Below, in pieces: positions 56,751-64,000 of a stretch of 64,000 bases of DNA (its first letter is position 1; every line of letters starts with the position of its first letter). Where the stretch lies: the NCBI RefSeq assembly GCF_013141695.1, contig NZ_WHNY01000059.1:79683-143682 (forward strand), given 5' to 3'. The translations under genes and the position numbers were made by a program. Origin of the DNA: Paenibacillus plantarum. GTDB taxonomy: Bacteria; Bacillota; Bacilli; Paenibacillales; NBRC-103111. Below the pieces are notes generated by a model. The model was not told where the DNA came from. It saw only the letters and a program-made list of their open reading frames with translations, and searched no databases.

Positions 56751-57617
56751 TTAGGATCCAATATACGGATAGCTTGGATAACAGCCCAAAATTCGAACCT
56801 GACATCCAATTGCTTCGATCTCTTGTATAGCTGAACGCAGAAGAACTGAGTCCATCGTACCCGCAATATCGATATAGAAATAATAAATGCCAAGCTTCTT
56901 CTTCGTCGGTTTCGATTCAATCTTGGAAAGATTAATTCTCCGCCAAGCAAAAGCCGACAGAACTTGGTGCAGAGCACCTGGATAATCCTCTGGCAGGGTA
57001 ACCAGAATCGTCGTCTTCATATCCTCCGACGGCATTAACTCCGATGCTTCTTTACCTACAAGCAAGAAGCGAGTCATGTTATCCTTGTGATCTTGAATCT
57101 CACGTTGCAGCATCGGCACACCATAGTTCGTCGAAGCAATGGCCGTTCCAATAGCAGCGACTGTCGGGTCCTGTAGCGTAGACACGATGCGTACACCCTC
57201 AGCCGTAGAGCTTACTTGCTCAAATTCAGCCTCACGCAAATATTGTTTCATAAATTGATTGCATTGTGCAGGCACAACTTGATGAGAAAGTACCTTGCGA
57301 ATGTGACGATAAGGATTCAATCCGTCAACTTCTACATCGGGATTCGGGTAACCAATCAGATTCATATCAATCGGAAATACCCATTCTGCTCGAATCGGAA
57401 GATCAACTTCATGAACGAGCCAATCCACGTGTAGATGTACAGAGCCTTCTAGCGTATTCTCAATGGGGATCACACTTAAATCGGTTTCACCCGATGCCGT
57501 TGCATTGAAAACCTCAGAGATCAGCTTGTACGAGACATACGTAAACTTCTCACCTAGAAAGTGACGTGTAGCTTCTTCTGAGAACGTGCTGGGTCCAAGA
57601 ATCGCAACTCGCTTCAT
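56751..57617 (-). CDS. pheA: Prephenate dehydratase
   Basis: Makes phenylpyruvate from prephenate for phenylalanine synthesis. A 288-residue single-function enzyme. The type 2 periplasmic-binding-like catalytic part opens with AILGPSTFSEEATRHFLG and includes IPIENTLEGSVHLHVD. The conserved T-R-F motif is DNMTRFLLVGKEA. A regulatory ACT domain follows (LPEDYPGALHQVLSAF and LSKIESKPTKKKLGIYYF), where phenylalanine should bind. The start overlaps the thrB stop by four bases. Confidence 0.96.
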   Translation of the reverse strand: MKRVAILGPSTFSEEATRHFLGEKFTYVSYKLISEVFNATASGETDLSVIPIENTLEGSVHLHVDWLVHEVDLPIRAEWVFPIDMNLIGYPNPDVEVDGLNPYRHIRKVLSHQVVPAQCNQFMKQYLREAEFEQVSSTAEGVRIVSTLQDPTVAAIGTAIASTNYGVPMLQREIQDHKDNMTRFLLVGKEASELMPSEDMKTTILVTLPEDYPGALHQVLSAFAWRRINLSKIESKPTKKKLGIYYFYIDIAGTMDSVLLRSAIQEIEAIGCQVRILGCYPSYPYIGS

Positions 57618-58591
57618 GCCAACACCTCATTTTCCACCAGTGAAAGAAGACTCTCATCTCCGCTTTGAAGGGTCGTCGTCGTCACACCTTCTTGGCTCGG
57701 CTTCAGCCATAGAAGCTGGGCTTCAATGCCTTCCTTCGCCAACGTGTCTCGAAGGAACGCCTCTAGCTCTGTCTTCTTCTCACTGCGTGCGTCGACCAGT
57801 GCTAACATGGTTGGTCCCGCCCCGCTCAAAGCAACACCAAGCGCGCCATGATCCTCACACTCATTCAATAGTGTCTTCATGCCAGGTATAAGCGCCGCGC
57901 GATAGGGCTGATGCAATCTGTCCTTCATCGCAAGACGAATCATCTCCAAGTTCCCCGTGCTTAAGGCAGCAACCAGTAACGAGGAGTGACTAAGATTGAA
58001 CACGGCATCCTTCATCGATACATGCTGCGGCATAACGCCTCTCGCCTTTTCGGTCGATAACTGGAAGGCAGGTATCGCCACCAGCACCTCCAAGTTGAGA
58101 TCAGGCTCAATCCGTATGGACTCTGCCCTCACTTCGTCCCAGAAGGCAACGACAATTCCGCCATATAGACTTGCGCCGACATTGTCAGGGTGCTTCTCCA
58201 GACGCGAAGCGATTTGGAACAGCTCATAGGTTGAGAATCGATTCCCAATAAGCGCGTTCGCACCTGCAAGCGCCCCTACGATTGCTGAAGCACTGCTTCC
58301 TAAACCACGCGTAAGTGGAATTTCGCTATACATAGAAATCTCAAGCTCTGGATGCGAAACCCCAGCTTTGTCAAACACCATTTGAGCTACTTTATAGATT
58401 AAATTCGATTTATCCGTAGGAATTCCACTCATCTGATCGCCGATCAATTGAATTCTTGTCTGATCAGAGATCGCCATATCAATCCAAGCATATAAGTTCA
58501 AGGCCATCCCCAAGGAGTCAAAGCCGGGACCTAGATTCGCAGTGCTTGCCGGTACTTTCACCCTTACCTTTTGTTCTGTCTTGTAGCTCAT
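57614..58591 (-). CDS. thrB: Homoserine kinase
   Basis: GHMP-family kinase making O-phosphohomoserine for threonine. It has 325 residues, slightly longer than B. subtilis ThrB. KVPASTANLGPGFDSLGMAL lies near the N-terminus, the ATP-binding PLTRGLGSSASAIVGALAGA near 90-110, and the C-terminal GHMP motif GVALSGAGPTMLALV near 265. The frame reaches a TTG at 58618, but the ATG at 58591 gives the usual N-terminus. It follows hom after a terminator-like hairpin and is coupled to pheA. Confidence 0.95.
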   Translation of the reverse strand: MSYKTEQKVRVKVPASTANLGPGFDSLGMALNLYAWIDMAISDQTRIQLIGDQMSGIPTDKSNLIYKVAQMVFDKAGVSHPELEISMYSEIPLTRGLGSSASAIVGALAGANALIGNRFSTYELFQIASRLEKHPDNVGASLYGGIVVAFWDEVRAESIRIEPDLNLEVLVAIPAFQLSTEKARGVMPQHVSMKDAVFNLSHSSLLVAALSTGNLEMIRLAMKDRLHQPYRAALIPGMKTLLNECEDHGALGVALSGAGPTMLALVDARSEKKTELEAFLRDTLAKEGIEAQLLWLKPSQEGVTTTTLQSGDESLLSLVENEVLA

Positions 58592-58615
58592 TTCGAAATT
58601 GCGCCTCTCTTCACT

Positions 58616-58660
58616 CAAAATAAACGGCTACGCACTCCTCCTAGGACGAGTGCGTTACCG
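58616..58660 (-). terminator. Hairpin terminator or attenuator between hom and thrB
   Basis: CGGTAACGCACTC pairs with GAGTGCGTAGCCG (one or two mismatches) around CTCCTAGG-type loop sequence, followed by TTTATTTT. It sits inside an otherwise continuous amino-acid operon. Confidence 0.7.
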
Positions 58661-58664
58661 ATTT

Positions 58665-59951
58665 CTAGCCTTCTACACGATATACACTCTTAATCGCATG
58701 GATCACATCCATGGATTCGAATTGATTCAATACATTTTTCATGCTCGCTTGATTGGCATCATGTGTAATAATGATGATTTCAGCTTTCGGGTTCGATTTA
58801 TTCGGATGTTGGAAGACCGATTCCAAGCTAACCTCATGCTCTGCGAAAATTTGTGTAATTTGGGCAAGTACGCCTGCTTTGTCTTCAACATGAAGTAAGA
58901 TGAAGTTTTTGGAAGCGATTTGTTCGTCCGTTTTAAGCTTCTTCTCTTTGTAAGGAGCCTGCACCGTACGTCCATTAATACCTAATTTCAAATTGCGTAC
59001 AACAGCCACTAGGTCAGCTACAACGGATGTTGCTGTAGGAAGCTCACCTGCACCCGCACCATAGAACATCGTTTCACCAACCGCTTCACCAGTCACATAA
59101 ACGGCATTGAATACACCATTTACGGAAGCTAGTGGATGCGAGTTTTTGACCATAGTCGGTTGAACGCTGACCGAGATATGGCCATCATGATTCTCAGCAA
59201 TACCAAGCAATTTCACTTCATACCCTAACTTTTTACCGTACTGGATATCTTCCTTCGTTACCTTGGAAATACCTTTCGCTTCCACATCGCTCAATGCGAC
59301 ATTAGCATGAAAACCAAGCGTCGATAAGATTGTCATTTTGCGAGCCGCATCTAAGCCCTCAACATCTGAAGTTGGGTCTGCTTCTGCATAGCCCAATTCC
59401 TGAGCTTCTTTCAACACATCGGCATATGCAGCGCCTTCTTGACTCATTTTGGTTAAAATGTAGTTCGTCGTGCCGTTCACAATCCCCATAATCTTCGTGA
59501 TGCGATCGGAGGAGAAGCCTTCAACAAGTGCACGAATGATCGGAATCCCGCCCGCAACACTCGCTTCATAAAAAACATCACAATTATTTTCAGCGGCTTT
59601 AGCCAAAATTTCAGCCCCATGCATCGCCATGAGATCCTTATTGGCTGTAATGATGTGTTTGCCGTTCCCCAGTGCTGTTAGAATGTGGGCTTTCGTTGCT
59701 TCAACGCCACCCATAACTTCAACAACGATATCGATCTCACTATCGCCAATGACGTCCCAGACGTTCTCTGTAAGCTTATCTGCATCAACAGAAATGTTAC
59801 GATGTTTGGATTTATCTTGTACAAGAATTTTTGCAATTTCAATAGCTGAACCTGTTTGACGTTGCAAATCTTCTTGATGACCTTCAACAATACGTACGAC
59901 ACCTGTTCCTACAGTACCTAATCCTAGTAAACCAACCTTGATGGGTTTCAT
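58665..59951 (-). CDS. hom: Homoserine dehydrogenase
   Basis: NAD(P)H-dependent reduction of aspartate semialdehyde to homoserine, the branch to threonine and methionine. The 428 residues show the Rossmann motif VGLLGLGTVGTGVV (residues 6-19), GKHIITANKDLMAMHG (about 97-112), and the signature GYAEADPTSDVEGLDAARKM. A C-terminal ACT domain (LHVEDKAGVLAQITQIFAEH) suggests feedback control by threonine. GGAGG precedes the ATG. It follows pheB by 29 bases. Confidence 0.96.
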   Translation of the reverse strand: MKPIKVGLLGLGTVGTGVVRIVEGHQEDLQRQTGSAIEIAKILVQDKSKHRNISVDADKLTENVWDVIGDSEIDIVVEVMGGVEATKAHILTALGNGKHIITANKDLMAMHGAEILAKAAENNCDVFYEASVAGGIPIIRALVEGFSSDRITKIMGIVNGTTNYILTKMSQEGAAYADVLKEAQELGYAEADPTSDVEGLDAARKMTILSTLGFHANVALSDVEAKGISKVTKEDIQYGKKLGYEVKLLGIAENHDGHISVSVQPTMVKNSHPLASVNGVFNAVYVTGEAVGETMFYGAGAGELPTATSVVADLVAVVRNLKLGINGRTVQAPYKEKKLKTDEQIASKNFILLHVEDKAGVLAQITQIFAEHEVSLESVFQHPNKSNPKAEIIIITHDANQASMKNVLNQFESMDVIHAIKSVYRVEG

Positions 59952-59980
59952 TTCATTACCTCCTGAATTGTATGCTAATC

Positions 59981-60463
59981 TTAACTTCCTTGACCGATGA
60001 CCATGGCACGCTTGACTCCGTCTTGCGCCCCTAGGCGATCCACAATTTCCCGGATCTCCTCGCCCATGGAAGAAATCTCTAAGGATATAACGACATTCGC
60101 CATACCTTGTAATGGAATCGTTTGGTGGATAGTCAATACATTGCCATCCAAATTAGCGATGAGTGCGAGTACGCGGGACAATATCCCAGACCTATGCTCC
60201 AAATCCATCGAAATCGTAATGATGCGTTCGCGCTCTAGCTTGCTAAGTGGATGAATACCATCTTTATACTTATAGAAGGCGCTTCTGCTCAGCCCAACTT
60301 GTTCGACGGCGTCGTGAATCGTCTTCACTTCACCCCGTGCAAGCAACTCCTTGGCCTGCGCTGTCTTCAGAACACCTTCTGGAAGAATGTCCTCACGGAC
60401 TAAGTAGTACCTCTCAGGTCCGATGTGCTTCATGGTTGGAAGAAACTCTTTGCTCTCCGGCAC
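59981..60463 (-). CDS. pheB: ACT domain protein PheB
   Basis: A 160-residue protein with an N-terminal region RYYLVREDILPEGVLKTAQA and a helix-turn-helix-like stretch HDAVEQVGLSRSAFYKYKDG. A C-terminal ACT domain follows (MDLEHRSGILSRVLALIANL). PheB (UPF0735) lies next to pheA in B. subtilis, but its function is not firmly known; the ACT domain probably binds an amino acid. It heads the pheB-hom-thrB-pheA operon here. The start is GTG with GAGAGG upstream. Confidence 0.92.
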   Translation of the reverse strand: MPESKEFLPTMKHIGPERYYLVREDILPEGVLKTAQAKELLARGEVKTIHDAVEQVGLSRSAFYKYKDGIHPLSKLERERIITISMDLEHRSGILSRVLALIANLDGNVLTIHQTIPLQGMANVVISLEISSMGEEIREIVDRLGAQDGVKRAMVIGQGS

Positions 60464-60510
60464 CTAACTACCGTCCTCTCCAAAAAGACTAATGTTTCCC
60501 TATAGAGGAC

Positions 60511-60539
60511 ATTATATCGAAACATGCCTCGTGAAGCAA
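60511..60539 (-). promoter_or_regulatory. Promoter of pheB-hom-thrB-pheA
   Basis: TTGCTT and a perfect TATAAT are 17 bases apart on the minus strand, about 50 bases before the pheB start codon. Confidence 0.75.
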
Positions 60540-60630
60540 TAGGCAAAATGCATCCAAGCATTCGCCTTTGCAGCCCCTTCCATTTCTATGATAAGCTGAA
60601 ACGGAACTAACGAAGGGAGGGGATCTCTCC

Positions 60631-61140
60631 ATGATTACATTACGAATGATGTCTACCGCACTTTTATGGAACAAGCAAGACGAGCTCCTCATGATGAAAC
60701 GCGCGTTAAATCGCACTCTCTCTCCCGGCTTATGGGCAGCAATTGGCGGTCATCTCGAACCGCATGAAATTAGCCAACCAAGAACGGCTTGCTTTCGTGA
60801 GGTTTGGGAAGAAACCGGCATCGAGCAAGACGAGATTCAAGATTTACATCTGCAATATGTCTTACTTCGGCTCAATGGCCAAGAAATACGCCAACAGTTT
60901 TTCTATGTCGGTCAAACAGATGTGAATCCACGAATCGTTACATCGGAAGGTGATCTGCATTGGATTCACAAAGCAGCTGTCCTTGATCGCCCGATGCCCT
61001 ATATTTTCCGCTGTTTACTCGAACATTATTTCAGCGTAGGCCCCACTTCCCATCCGTGGATAGGCTCTGCAGGGATTCACTCAGGGACAGATAAACCTAC
61101 GATCCATTGGAACCCCTTATTGGACCCGATGCAAATTTAG
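60631..61140 (+). CDS. Nudix hydrolase with altered Nudix box spacing
   Basis: A 169-residue protein of the Nudix superfamily, which splits nucleoside diphosphates linked to other groups. The core AAIGGHLEPHEISQPRTACF runs into REVWEETGIEQDE, giving G-x5-E then nine, not seven, residues before REV. The REVWEETG half with its catalytic Glu is intact. Substrate unknown. A strong AGGGAGGGG lies eight bases before the ATG, and a bidirectional terminator follows. It is divergent from the pheB operon. Confidence 0.88.
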   Translation: MITLRMMSTALLWNKQDELLMMKRALNRTLSPGLWAAIGGHLEPHEISQPRTACFREVWEETGIEQDEIQDLHLQYVLLRLNGQEIRQQFFYVGQTDVNPRIVTSEGDLHWIHKAAVLDRPMPYIFRCLLEHYFSVGPTSHPWIGSAGIHSGTDKPTIHWNPLLDPMQI

Positions 61141-61160
61141 TCCAACCCCTGACTTGGAAA

Positions 61161-61199
61161 AGAGCAGACAACGATTTCTCGTTGCCTGCTCTTTTTGTA
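61161..61199. terminator. Bidirectional terminator between the Nudix and NlpC/P60 genes
   Basis: AAAGAGCAGACAACGA pairs with TCGTTGCCTGCTCTTT (one mismatch) around a TTTC loop, then TTG on the plus side. A-rich sequence allows use in both directions. Confidence 0.85.
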
Positions 61200-61205
61200 G
61201 CATTC

Positions 61206-62189
61206 TTATAACGCACTGCCTCCGAATAGAAAGCGATATTCCCAATGCCGATTCGCGATGGAATCAATTCGCACGCCGCCACTTTCTTTGGAATACGTCG
61301 AAAGGATTTGACCATTGCCTAAATAAATAGCCACATGGGTAATCGTTTGTGTAGACTTATTAATTCCTGCATAGTTGGATTGCGCTGTTCCTTTATAAGA
61401 CATAAAGAACATGAGATCGCCAACCTTGAGGTTATGCCAGTCCGTTACATTGTGTCCGAGCGACTTCACATACGCACCTTGACCTCTTGAATCAGACGGT
61501 AATTTCAATCCAATTCCGTCCAAAAATGCCTGACGTACAAAATCGGAACAATCAAACGTTGCCGTGTTATCACGACTGGACCCATATTCATATGGCGTTC
61601 CTATGTATTTCTTACCTGCTGCAATTACCTTTTGAATCTTTTCGCTTGTTGTCCCACCACCTGTGTTCGTGTCAGGAGATGTGCTTCCACCTGATGTTGA
61701 TATGTAGGTAGGACTTGTACTTATGTATCCTTCACGACCATCTGATGCTTTAACTTTATACCAGTAAGCATTTACTTTCTGCAAGATTTGAACGGTTTCC
61801 CCAACCTTCAGATAACGGATCCGCGATGCATTCTCATTAGCCGCGGTGCGGAAGCTCACGCTTGCGACGATTCGTCCTGTCCCTGTTGCAGGTGACGTTG
61901 TTTGACCGTTTGCTTTTATGTACTTCGAACTCGTTGAGACATAACCGATCTGACCGTTCGTCACTTGAACTCTATACCAGTAAGCATTCACTTTCTCAAT
62001 AATGGAGACTGGCTCTCCAGCTTTTAAATACCGGATACGTGGTGAATTCTCGTCTGGACTTTGGCGGAAGCTCACACTGCTAACGACTTCACCAGTAGTT
62101 GCAGCAGAAGCTGCTTTAGGGAATGGGACTGTAACAGCACCAAATAGTAATGAGGGGATAAGGGCAAAAGCAAGTAGTTGTTTCTTCAT
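61206..62189 (-). CDS. Secreted SH3b-SH3b-NlpC/P60 cell wall hydrolase
   Basis: A 327-residue exported endopeptidase that should cut peptide stems of peptidoglycan. A signal peptide (KKQLLAFALIPSLLFGAVTV, cleavage after AASA) precedes two bacterial SH3 domains. These begin VVSSVSFRQSPDENSPRIRY and IVASVSFRTAANENASRIRY, about 70 residues apart. The NlpC/P60 domain has the catalytic Cys in FDCSDFVRQAF (about 215), the His in ITHVAIYLGNG and the polar third residue near IDSIANRHWEYR. AGGAGG precedes the ATG. Confidence 0.94.
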   Translation of the reverse strand: MKKQLLAFALIPSLLFGAVTVPFPKAASAATTGEVVSSVSFRQSPDENSPRIRYLKAGEPVSIIEKVNAYWYRVQVTNGQIGYVSTSSKYIKANGQTTSPATGTGRIVASVSFRTAANENASRIRYLKVGETVQILQKVNAYWYKVKASDGREGYISTSPTYISTSGGSTSPDTNTGGGTTSEKIQKVIAAGKKYIGTPYEYGSSRDNTATFDCSDFVRQAFLDGIGLKLPSDSRGQGAYVKSLGHNVTDWHNLKVGDLMFFMSYKGTAQSNYAGINKSTQTITHVAIYLGNGQILSTYSKESGGVRIDSIANRHWEYRFLFGGSAL

Positions 62190-62299
62190 GAAGTAGGCCT
62201 CCTAGCGTTTTGTACTTACGAATCCTGATGACACTAGTAAATGGTAACATATCCATTGATTAAGTTTTAGCTGTAACATCTACCAATTTGCCTACCCCC

Positions 62300-62347
62300 A
62301 TAAAAAAGACCCTCCATTCGCTGTCTACTCACAGCTTTTTGGAAGGC
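62300..62347 (-). terminator. Terminator after the TrpD-like gene
   Basis: GGCCTTCCA pairs with TGGAGGGTC on the minus strand around a long loop, followed by TTTTTT. Confidence 0.75.
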
Positions 62348-62349
62348 CT

Positions 62350-63423
62350 TTAACCTATTTTCGAAGAGGAATCATCACTGTCGGCGAGATCTTGCAGTTT
62401 CAAATACTGACTCTGATCAATCCAGCGCTGCATGATTTTATGCGCTTCTTTCCGCTGCAGTAAAGCTTCGGCGAGCTGGAAGCCCTCTTCGTAACTATCT
62501 ACCTTATCAAACCATTTCAACCTTAACCCGGTATTAAAAATGACGTGATCACGTTCACGTTTGACTTCTTTTCCATCCTCGCCTGTAATAATGCGTTTCA
62601 CCATGGAAATCTGATCTTCTTTCGCCAGATGTGGTAGAGGTGTACTCGTAAAGCCAAATTTCTGCGGTTCAACACTACGAGACTCATCTCCCCAAGGGGT
62701 AACGATCCGGATCGTGCTATTCTCATAAAGGGGCAAATCCTCTGAGCCATCAATGCCGCTGATAATATACGCTTGTTGAAAACCCGAACGCATCGATATC
62801 GGAATCAAGGATTCCATTGCTTTGCGCTGTTGCACACCGATAATCAAGTTCGTCGACAGCACAGGATTTAATACTTTCTCTATCGTATCAATGACTGTTC
62901 GTATGCCCAACTGTTCTCGCACCGGCTTCAACCGTCCAATTGGCGGACACAGTTGCTCTGTAGGTAGAAATCCGATGTGCAAATGAAATAACATGGATTG
63001 CCAAGCCTTCACAGAAAGTTGCAAGGTAACACCTAAACCTTCTACGATCTCTTTCAATGAAGTCCCTTGGCGGGAGGGAAGCGCATCACCACCTTGCATC
63101 ACCTGGGTGAATCCCACTGACGCAAGCAGCAAGCTGACAGGCAACGTAACAGGAAATCGCTTTCTCCCTTCCGTAGGCCCGATTGAATTAAGCGAGTTAG
63201 GCTGAGTATGATAATTTAAGGAATAGCCACGATAGACATCGATAAAGGCCATCAACTCGTCATCTGCTTCCCCTTTCATACATAACGCCATTAGGAATGC
63301 TGCGCATTGCGCATCTGTTGAATCTCCTCTCGCCATTTCGCCAGCAGCTTCTACAGCTTCATCGTAGGTTAAATTCCGCATTCGTGTTTGATCCGACCCC
63401 ATCGCTTGAATCCATTTCTTCAT
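62350..63423 (-). CDS. Anthranilate phosphoribosyltransferase-like protein (TrpD2/YbiB type)
   Basis: A 357-residue relative of glycosyltransferase family 3. The N-terminal helical domain is clear (NLTYDEAVEAAGEMARGDST and AAFLMALCMKGEADDEL). In true TrpD a GTGGD motif binds PRPP; here the same place reads NSIGPTEGRKRFPVTLPV, so the motif is lost. The next loop, VMQGGDALPSRQGTSLKEIV, and the region LNPVLSTNLIIGVQQRK keep the fold. No other trp genes are near. TrpD2 proteins such as YbiB bind nucleic acids. AAGGAGGAG precedes two adjacent ATG codons; the second has better spacing. Two GlnR/TnrA-type boxes lie upstream. Confidence 0.85.
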   Translation of the reverse strand: MKKWIQAMGSDQTRMRNLTYDEAVEAAGEMARGDSTDAQCAAFLMALCMKGEADDELMAFIDVYRGYSLNYHTQPNSLNSIGPTEGRKRFPVTLPVSLLLASVGFTQVMQGGDALPSRQGTSLKEIVEGLGVTLQLSVKAWQSMLFHLHIGFLPTEQLCPPIGRLKPVREQLGIRTVIDTIEKVLNPVLSTNLIIGVQQRKAMESLIPISMRSGFQQAYIISGIDGSEDLPLYENSTIRIVTPWGDESRSVEPQKFGFTSTPLPHLAKEDQISMVKRIITGEDGKEVKRERDHVIFNTGLRLKWFDKVDSYEEGFQLAEALLQRKEAHKIMQRWIDQSQYLKLQDLADSDDSSSKIG

Positions 63424-63452
63424 CATACTCCTCCTTTCTTATGTTCGTTTAA

Positions 63453-63469
63453 TGTTATATTTACTAACA
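63453..63469. promoter_or_regulatory. GlnR/TnrA box II upstream of the TrpD-like gene
   Basis: TGTTATATTTACTAACA is an exact match to TGTNA-N7-TNACA. It lies about 30 bases before the start codon and downstream of the candidate -10 elements, a position expected to repress. Confidence 0.75.
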
Positions 63470-63514
63470 TAATTATTGTGATATATCTAAAATGGTAATG
63501 CTTTTAATACTACA

Positions 63515-63531
63515 TGTCAAGTATCGTGACA
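63515..63531. promoter_or_regulatory. GlnR/TnrA box I upstream of the TrpD-like gene
   Basis: TGTCAAGTATCGTGACA is a second exact TGTNA-N7-TNACA match, 62 bases from box II centre to centre. On the minus strand its end supplies TTGACA. With 17-base spacing TACCAT (63492-63497) could be the -10; an alternative is the AT-rich GATATATC near 63480-63487. Confidence 0.75.
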
Positions 63532-63570
63532 TTAAATGCGTCAGAACAAAAAAAAACTACGACGGCAAGA

Positions 63571-64000
63571 TTAACGAACGAAGTGTGCATCCCATAGGTT
63601 TTCCAGTCTTTCTAGGTACTTTTCTGGGTCCCGTCTAAATCGTTTACGTTTTACGCTATCTTGTAAGCGGTTCTGCCAATTTTGTTTCTGTTCTTTGTAT
63701 CTGTCGTAATCAACGCTTTTTAATCGAGCAAGAATATGCTTTTGTTTCAGTGCATCTTGAACAAGAACGATCATTTCTCCATTGCGTAAGATGTACTCGT
63801 TCCAATTACGAAGACCCGTGATTCGACGGTGTGCTGTTTTCGTAGCACGGAAAAATCGCTCCAAATCATTATTAGTTCTTGGGACATGGTACTCATCATA
63901 GCAAGTGAAAAGCCCTTTCCAGAAGCCTTTAGAGTAGCTTAGTAAATTGGTAACCATAGGTACGTCGTGTTCTTCTGTATAGGTTTGTTTTACCCAATTC
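63571..64000 (-). CDS. Transposase fragment at the window edge (C-terminal part)
   Basis: The reading frame stays open to the right edge, so only the C-terminal 142 codons are seen. The stretch VPRTNNDLERFFRATKTAHR followed by RRITGLRNWNEYI has the TNN-x-LE-x2-FR-x2-K pattern found near the last catalytic Glu of several DDE transposases. The end is basic (QNRLQDSVKRKRFRRDPEKY). I cannot assign an IS family or see terminal inverted repeats. It may be complete, with its 5' part outside the window, or a remnant. Confidence 0.7.
   Translation of the reverse strand, partial: NWVKQTYTEEHDVPMVTNLLSYSKGFWKGLFTCYDEYHVPRTNNDLERFFRATKTAHRRITGLRNWNEYILRNGEMIVLVQDALKQKHILARLKSVDYDRYKEQKQNWQNRLQDSVKRKRFRRDPEKYLERLENLWDAHFVR

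Noticed and set aside
62350..63423. Call of a functional trpD
   Set aside because: The PRPP-binding GTGGD motif is missing and no trp genes are nearby, so only a TrpD-like call is justified.

Overview
The window comes from a spore-forming, low-to-mid GC Gram-positive bacterium (Bacillota), most likely Paenibacillus or a close relative. The evidence is gene content (spoVB, bofC, a SafA-like LysM protein, SpoIID/LytB, cymR, T-box leaders), strong AGGAGG ribosome binding sites, and gene order. The block corresponds to the Bacillus subtilis chromosome between pheA and yrrR, with local losses and inversions. I see no tRNA, rRNA, CRISPR array or phage. The only mobile-element trace is a transposase fragment at the right edge.

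Layout, left to right. 1-2154: 3' part of a class B penicillin-binding protein and a periodic intergenic repeat. 2155-9300: a chemoreceptor, two U32-family tRNA hydroxylation proteins, mltG, two DUF1292 proteins, ruvX and ireB. 9411-12441: alaS with T-box leader and consensus promoter. 12442-12948: a small membrane protein, then a Fur-box promoter feeding a ~185-nt apparently non-coding transcript. 12949-20745: yrrI, a zinc-ribbon protein, yrrD, the cysteine desulfurase yrvO, cymR, divergent mnmA, an AlkZ-related protein, a DUF3889 secreted protein and rarA. 20873-27398: a PadR/MFS efflux module, tcdA-aspS-hisS with T-box. 27399-31249: an HxlR/DoxX stress pair, an extremely acidic protein, a membrane-anchored FAD oxidoreductase and a small protein. 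31334-40741: dtd, rel, apt, recJ, a CDF-family protein, secF, secD, comN. 40945-46069: spoVB, yrbG, an SLC13-type permease, a TIGR04086 protein and a PAP2 phosphatase. 46131-54347: yajC, tgt, queA, a SpoIID/LytB protein, ruvB, ruvA, ruvC, bofC, a tiny membrane protein. 54592-64000: an ECF sigma factor, a SafA-like protein, pheA, thrB, hom, pheB, a Nudix protein, an SH3-NlpC/P60 hydrolase, a TrpD-like protein and the transposase fragment.

How the genes work together. tRNA wobble-base and anticodon-loop modification is heavily represented (TrhP-like pair, MnmA with its sulfur donor YrvO, Tgt/QueA, TcdA), along with aminoacylation (AlaS, AspS, HisS) and proofreading (Dtd). Recombination and repair genes include ruvCAB, recJ, rarA and the AlkZ-related gene. 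The secretion genes are yajC, secD and secF. Threonine and phenylalanine synthesis are joined in pheB-hom-thrB-pheA.

Most interesting signals. (1) A perfect sigma-A promoter overlapped by two Fur boxes, followed by no supported gene and a long hairpin: a candidate iron-responsive small RNA. (2) Two perfect TGTNA-N7-TNACA (GlnR/TnrA) sites in front of a TrpD-like gene whose phosphoribosyl-binding motif is degenerate. (3) A LexA-like box at the start of the ruvCAB transcript and a sigma-F/G type promoter at bofC. (4) A CDF transporter homologue that has lost most metal-site residues. (5) An ECF sigma factor with a hydrophobic tail and no adjacent anti-sigma gene. Functions are inferred from family resemblance read by eye; no database search was run.
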